A stretch of DNA of 6,916 bases from Candidatus Sulfotelmatobacter sp. (GTDB lineage: Bacteria > Acidobacteriota > Terriglobia > Terriglobales > Acidobacteriaceae), in contig JASIKQ010000480.1 of the NCBI GenBank assembly GCA_030049565.1, positions 1 through 6,916 on the forward strand, read 5' to 3'. The translations under genes and the position numbers were made by a program. Below, piece by piece: positions 4,931 to 6,916 of this stretch. Numbering within the stretch: the stretch's first letter is position 1; each line of letters opens with the position of its first letter. Under the pieces are notes generated by a model. That model was not told the DNA's origin, did no database searches, and was given only the letters and a program-made list of their open reading frames with translations.

Positions 4931-5863
4931 GTGGTGCTCACCCGCTCGCCGCAACAGAAACCTGACATTCTTCGCGCCGGGAATCTTGAGGAAATCCCAT
5001 GGTTGATTCACGGCTTTTCCACGCGCGTGGGCGGGTTCTCCCGTGCGTACGGGGATGGAGCGCTCAATCTAGGCTTCACCAAAGACGATTCCAGAGCTGC
5101 GGTCGAGCGAAACCGCAGGGCTCTTCTAAAAGAGATTGGTGCTGTCGATGGCGCGGGCAAACGTAGCACGCACATCTCTGGCAAGAAATCCTGGTACAAC
5201 GATTCTCATCTGTGGCCGCTTGTCACCTTGCGCCAGATTCATTCCGATATCATCCGCCTCGTTGAATCACCAATTGCGTCCCCTGTTGTCGGCGATGGCC
5301 TGATCACGCATACAGCGGGACTGCTGCTGGCCGTCCAGACGGCCGATTGCTTGCCGGTGATTCTGGTCGATCCCAAACGGCGGGCGGTGGGGGTTTTTCA
5401 CGCGGGCTGGCGCGGCACGCTGAAGCGCATCGTCGCGAAGGGAGCGGGAGTAATGCGGTGCTGCTTCGGCACGCACCCACGCGACCTCAAGGCGGCAATT
5501 GGGCCGGGGATTCACGCATGCTGTTATGAAGTGGGCGCAGAAGTGCGAGAAAAGTTCGAATCGCAGTTCGCCTATCCGGCAAGTTTATTTCGTGAAGTCA
5601 AAGAATCGGACCCGGTGCGGGATAGATATCCGCTGTTGTTTTTGACGGCGCGCGCCCCCGGGCATGGCGAGTTGCCGAAGAAAATCTTCCTCGATTTAGT
5701 GGAAGCGAATCGGCAACAGTTGTTGGCTGTTGGCGTGGCGGCGAAAAATATTGAGGCCTCGCCGCTGTGCACACATTGCCGGACCGATTTGCTTTTTTCC
5801 CATCGCGCGGAAAAGGGAAGGACCGGACGGATGATGGGGGCCGTGGGCATAGCACCTAAATAG
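4931..5863 (+). CDS. pgeF: YfiH/PgeF family multicopper-oxidase-like (purine nucleoside phosphorylase) protein
   Basis: A 310-residue protein with the full YfiH/DUF152 pattern: I-H-G-F-S-T-R-V-G-G (26-35), L-N-L-G (45-48), R-Q-I-H-S-D (101-106), T-A-D-C-L-P (137-142), F-H-A-G-W-R-G (156-162), G-P-G-I-x-x-C-C-Y-E-V-G (191-202), C-x-x-C (280-283), and F-S-H-R with G-R-T-G-R-M-M near the end. The metal-site residues expected for the family, H104, C140 and H157, are present. Family members have been described as purine nucleoside phosphorylases/adenosine deaminases and, in E. coli, as a peptidoglycan-editing factor; which role applies here is unknown. The start is GTG at 4931 or 4934; a stop at 4922-4924 excludes longer forms, and no strong Shine-Dalgarno is visible. 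A stretch of about 25 residues (about 71-95, with K-R-S-T-H-I-S-G-K-K) looks longer than in typical members. It starts 66 nt after the HxlR gene and is convergent with the HU-like gene. Confidence 0.92.
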   Translation: MVLTRSPQQKPDILRAGNLEEIPWLIHGFSTRVGGFSRAYGDGALNLGFTKDDSRAAVERNRRALLKEIGAVDGAGKRSTHISGKKSWYNDSHLWPLVTLRQIHSDIIRLVESPIASPVVGDGLITHTAGLLLAVQTADCLPVILVDPKRRAVGVFHAGWRGTLKRIVAKGAGVMRCCFGTHPRDLKAAIGPGIHACCYEVGAEVREKFESQFAYPASLFREVKESDPVRDRYPLLFLTARAPGHGELPKKIFLDLVEANRQQLLAVGVAAKNIEASPLCTHCRTDLLFSHRAEKGRTGRMMGAVGIAPK

Positions 5864-5881
5864 CGCCCGACTTCCGAGCCG

Positions 5882-6202
5882 CTACGCAGGAGTGCTGGGA
5901 GCTGGCGCGGCGGCCGTGTCGGGGATGCCTTCGTTCACCAAATCCTTCAGTTCCTTGCTGGGTTTGAAGAACGGAATCTTCTTGGCCGGAACTTCAACCT
6001 TCTCGCCGGTTTTGGGGTTACGCCCGGTGCGCGGCTTGCGCTGGCGGGTGCGGAAGCTGCCAAAGCCGCGAATCTCGATCTTGTCGCCGGCACGCAGTGA
6101 GCGCACCACGCTGTCAAAGATCGTTTCCACAATCACTTCGCTGTCTTTGCGTGTAAGTTCTGACAAACGCGAGACTTCATCGATCAGGTCGGCTTTGGTC
6201 AT
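5882..6202 (-). CDS. HU/IHF-family nucleoid DNA-binding protein
   Basis: A 106-residue histone-like protein. It begins M-T-K-A-D-L-I-D-E-V and contains the family core I-E-I-R-G-F-G-S-F (42-50), then the DNA-binding arm R-T-G-R-N-P-K-T-G-E-K-V-E-V-P-A-K (58-74) with the minor-groove intercalating proline at 63, and the closing F-F-K-P-S-K-E-L-K (78-86). The family dimerises, bends DNA and shapes the nucleoid. The R-F-G-S-F and RNP pattern does not separate HU from IHF subunits, so no symbol is given. The usual length is about 90 residues; here an Ala/Pro-rich tail (92-106, D-T-A-A-A-P-A-P-S-T-P-A) is added. The ATG at 6202 has GGAG about 11 bases upstream, slightly far, inside a possible hairpin. 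Its stop lies 18 bases from that of the convergent YfiH-type gene. Confidence 0.93.
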   Translation of the reverse strand: MTKADLIDEVSRLSELTRKDSEVIVETIFDSVVRSLRAGDKIEIRGFGSFRTRQRKPRTGRNPKTGEKVEVPAKKIPFFKPSKELKDLVNEGIPDTAAAPAPSTPA

Positions 6203-6213
6203 GGTTCGCTTTG

Positions 6214-6239
6214 CTCCGGGCCGGCAGTTGTTGCCGGAG
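6214..6239 (-). promoter_or_regulatory. Alternative hairpins over the HU-like gene's ribosome binding site
   Basis: In the minus-strand leader, CTCCGG (6239-6234) can pair with CCGGAG (6219-6214), which includes the GGAG Shine-Dalgarno. A second stem, CCGGCA (6237-6232) with TGCCGG (6226-6221) around a five-base loop, uses the same CCGG and leaves GGAG free. The two cannot form together, which would suit translational control, but no conservation data are available. Confidence 0.35.
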
Positions 6240-6362
6240 GCAGTTTATTTATTCTTGATAACCTCGCACTACTGTCAGCTCGCCCCCATAACCTTCTCAA
6301 ATTTCAGGGCTTGGACGCAAGTCGTACTTTTGGAACCGGGGGAAGGGATCGGGGGCCTAGCA

Positions 6363-6386
6363 TCCGGCACCGGGCCCGGGGCCGGA
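6363..6386. repeat. GC-rich 24-base near-palindrome
   Basis: TCCGGC (6363-6368) and GCCGGA (6381-6386) flank the perfect palindrome CCGGGCCCGG (6370-6379). Only one symmetric pair of positions breaks the 24-base symmetry. It is preceded by GGGGG, GGG and GGGGG runs (6338-6355). No T-run follows, so it is not a typical terminator; it may be a dispersed repeat or a protein-binding site. Confidence 0.55.
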
Positions 6387-6574
6387 CTACTGCTTACACC
6401 CCGGAGTGGTCAGGAAATGCCAACGGCTGATGGCGGCAGTCATCAAAGTCTTGTTGTCACCTACGAACGACGTCGTCGCGTGCATTCATACTCTGTTACG
6501 GAGCTTGGATCGTATTACCCTTGATCCGCCCCAGGCCCGATATCTTTCGGAAGAAGATTCACAAACTGGTGACA

Positions 6575-6595
6575 GACCCCCAAAAACCCGGGGTC
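6575..6595. repeat. Hairpin downstream of the leftward gene
   Basis: GACCCC (6575-6580) and GGGGTC (6590-6595) form a six-base stem with a nine-base loop, about 70 bases past the stop codon of the leftward gene at the window end. It could mark the transcript end of that gene, but on the minus strand the T-run lies in the loop rather than after the stem, so intrinsic termination is doubtful. Confidence 0.3.
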
Positions 6596-6662
6596 GCGGC
6601 TCTGGTACCATCAAGCGCCAGCAGGTCAGAGAAGGTTCTTAGGGCATTTCTTCGCACGGAAT

Positions 6663-6916
6663 TTAGTAATCGAGCGTCACCTTGGTTGTCGCCATCTTCC
6701 CACCATAATTGCATTGCGGTGTGAGGCCACTGGAGTAATTGAAAAGCAGCCATCCTGGATCGGGGAATTGGACGAAGTTGTAGTCATAGAGTGCGAGATT
6801 GGAGAAGGGGGTCGACTTGTTCGGAGGGTAATCGCTGCATTTAACAATCTCATAGACCTCCAGTGCGCCGCCTTGTGCCCAGGTGAAGGTTTGGCCTTTC
6901 TTCGGAGTTTTGCCCA
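6663..6916 (-). CDS. Unrecognised protein, C-terminal 83 residues (5' end outside window)
   Basis: On the minus strand a frame is open from the window edge to TAA at 6663-6665. The 83 visible residues look like a real beta-rich domain: T-F-T-W-A-Q-G-G-A-L-E-V-Y (9-21), a cysteine in V-K-C-S-D (24-28), Y-D-Y-N-F-V-Q-F-P-D-P-G-W (43-55), L-F-N-Y-S-S-G (57-63), a second cysteine in P-Q-C-N-Y-G-G (66-72) and a terminal strand T-T-K-V-T-L-D-Y (76-83). The aromatic- and Asn/Gly-rich make-up and paired cysteines suggest an exported protein, but the signal region is not in the window. I do not recognise the family. The frame is easily missed because it has no start codon within the window. Confidence 0.65.
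   Translation of the reverse strand, partial: GKTPKKGQTFTWAQGGALEVYEIVKCSDYPPNKSTPFSNLALYDYNFVQFPDPGWLLFNYSSGLTPQCNYGGKMATTKVTLDY

Larger units (their letters stand above)
6203..6662. other. 460-base intergenic region without a convincing gene
   Basis: This gap lies upstream of the HU-like gene and downstream of the leftward gene at the window end. It holds the HU leader with an A+T-rich stretch (about 6242-6260) that could contain its promoter, a G-rich run (6338-6355), a 24-base near-palindrome (6363-6386), a 10-base palindrome ACGACGTCGT (6467-6476), a GGATC/GATCC pair (6507-6511 and 6523-6527) and a GACCCC/GGGGTC hairpin (6575-6595). Short open frames exist on the plus strand but show no family signature or good ribosome binding site. 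I see no tRNA fold. Confidence 0.6.

Noticed and set aside
6338..6374. Three-layer G-quadruplex
   Set aside because: Only three close G-runs occur; the fourth run lies 16 bases further on and is part of a palindrome, so a stable quadruplex is doubtful.
6290..6420. Possible tRNA or attachment site in the intergenic gap
   Set aside because: No cloverleaf, no proper T-loop sequence and no flanking duplicated core were found.
5892..6524. 210-codon plus-strand frame
   Set aside because: It is antisense to the HU-like gene for half its length, and the rest is low-complexity intergenic sequence.
6406..6642. 78-codon plus-strand frame beginning with GTG, and a 35-codon frame from ATG 6417
   Set aside because: No clear Shine-Dalgarno spacing, no recognisable protein pattern, and the longer frame runs through hairpins and C-rich sequence.
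6559..6753. 64-codon minus-strand frame
   Set aside because: It is out of frame with the convincing partial protein ending at 6663 and has no protein-like features.

Overview
The window is a moderately G+C-rich bacterial chromosome segment with tightly packed genes and short intergenic gaps containing palindromes. The mix suggests an Acidobacteriota (Terriglobia-like) genome: a DUF4015-type glycoside hydrolase, a BNR propeller, a conserved secreted protein of unknown function, HxlR, YfiH/PgeF, an HU/IHF-type protein and REP-like hairpins. This placement is inference from gene content and repeat style; no rRNA or other marker gene is present.

Layout: (1) 1-744 (+) is the C-terminal part of a DUF4015 putative glycoside hydrolase, carrying what looks like an in-frame palindromic repeat insertion. 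(2) 792-3955 (-) is a run of five genes. In transcription order they are a secreted conserved protein, an overlapping 48-codon single-membrane-segment ORF not normally called, a RibD-C/dihydrofolate-reductase-like protein, a small helical unknown, and a BNR/Asp-box propeller. (3) 4082-4245 (-) is a small secreted-protein gene broken by an apparent one-base loss. (4) 4347-4384 is a divergent control region with three alternating half-sites, next to an HxlR-family regulator (4394-4864, +). (5) 4931-5863 (+) is a YfiH/PgeF-family protein, convergent with an HU/IHF-like DNA-binding protein (5882-6202, -). (6) 6203-6662 holds no convincing gene but has several palindromes. (7) 6663-6916 (-) is the C-terminal end of an unrecognised protein.

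How the parts may work together: the HxlR operator covers promoter-like elements on both strands, so the regulator probably controls itself and the leftward transcription unit, which begins with the broken gene and may continue into the secreted-protein/reductase run. Spacing in that run (a 32-nt overlap, then gaps of 22, 24 and 75 nt) fits an operon. The joint function is unknown. The HxlR cysteine and a pyridine-nucleotide-type reductase make a redox or electrophile response a reasonable but unproven guess. I found no CRISPR array, transposase, phage gene, tRNA or rRNA. I see no clear undescribed defence or mobile system; the most notable items are the three-half-site operator, the hidden membrane mini-ORF, the in-gene repeat and the frameshifted secreted mini-gene.
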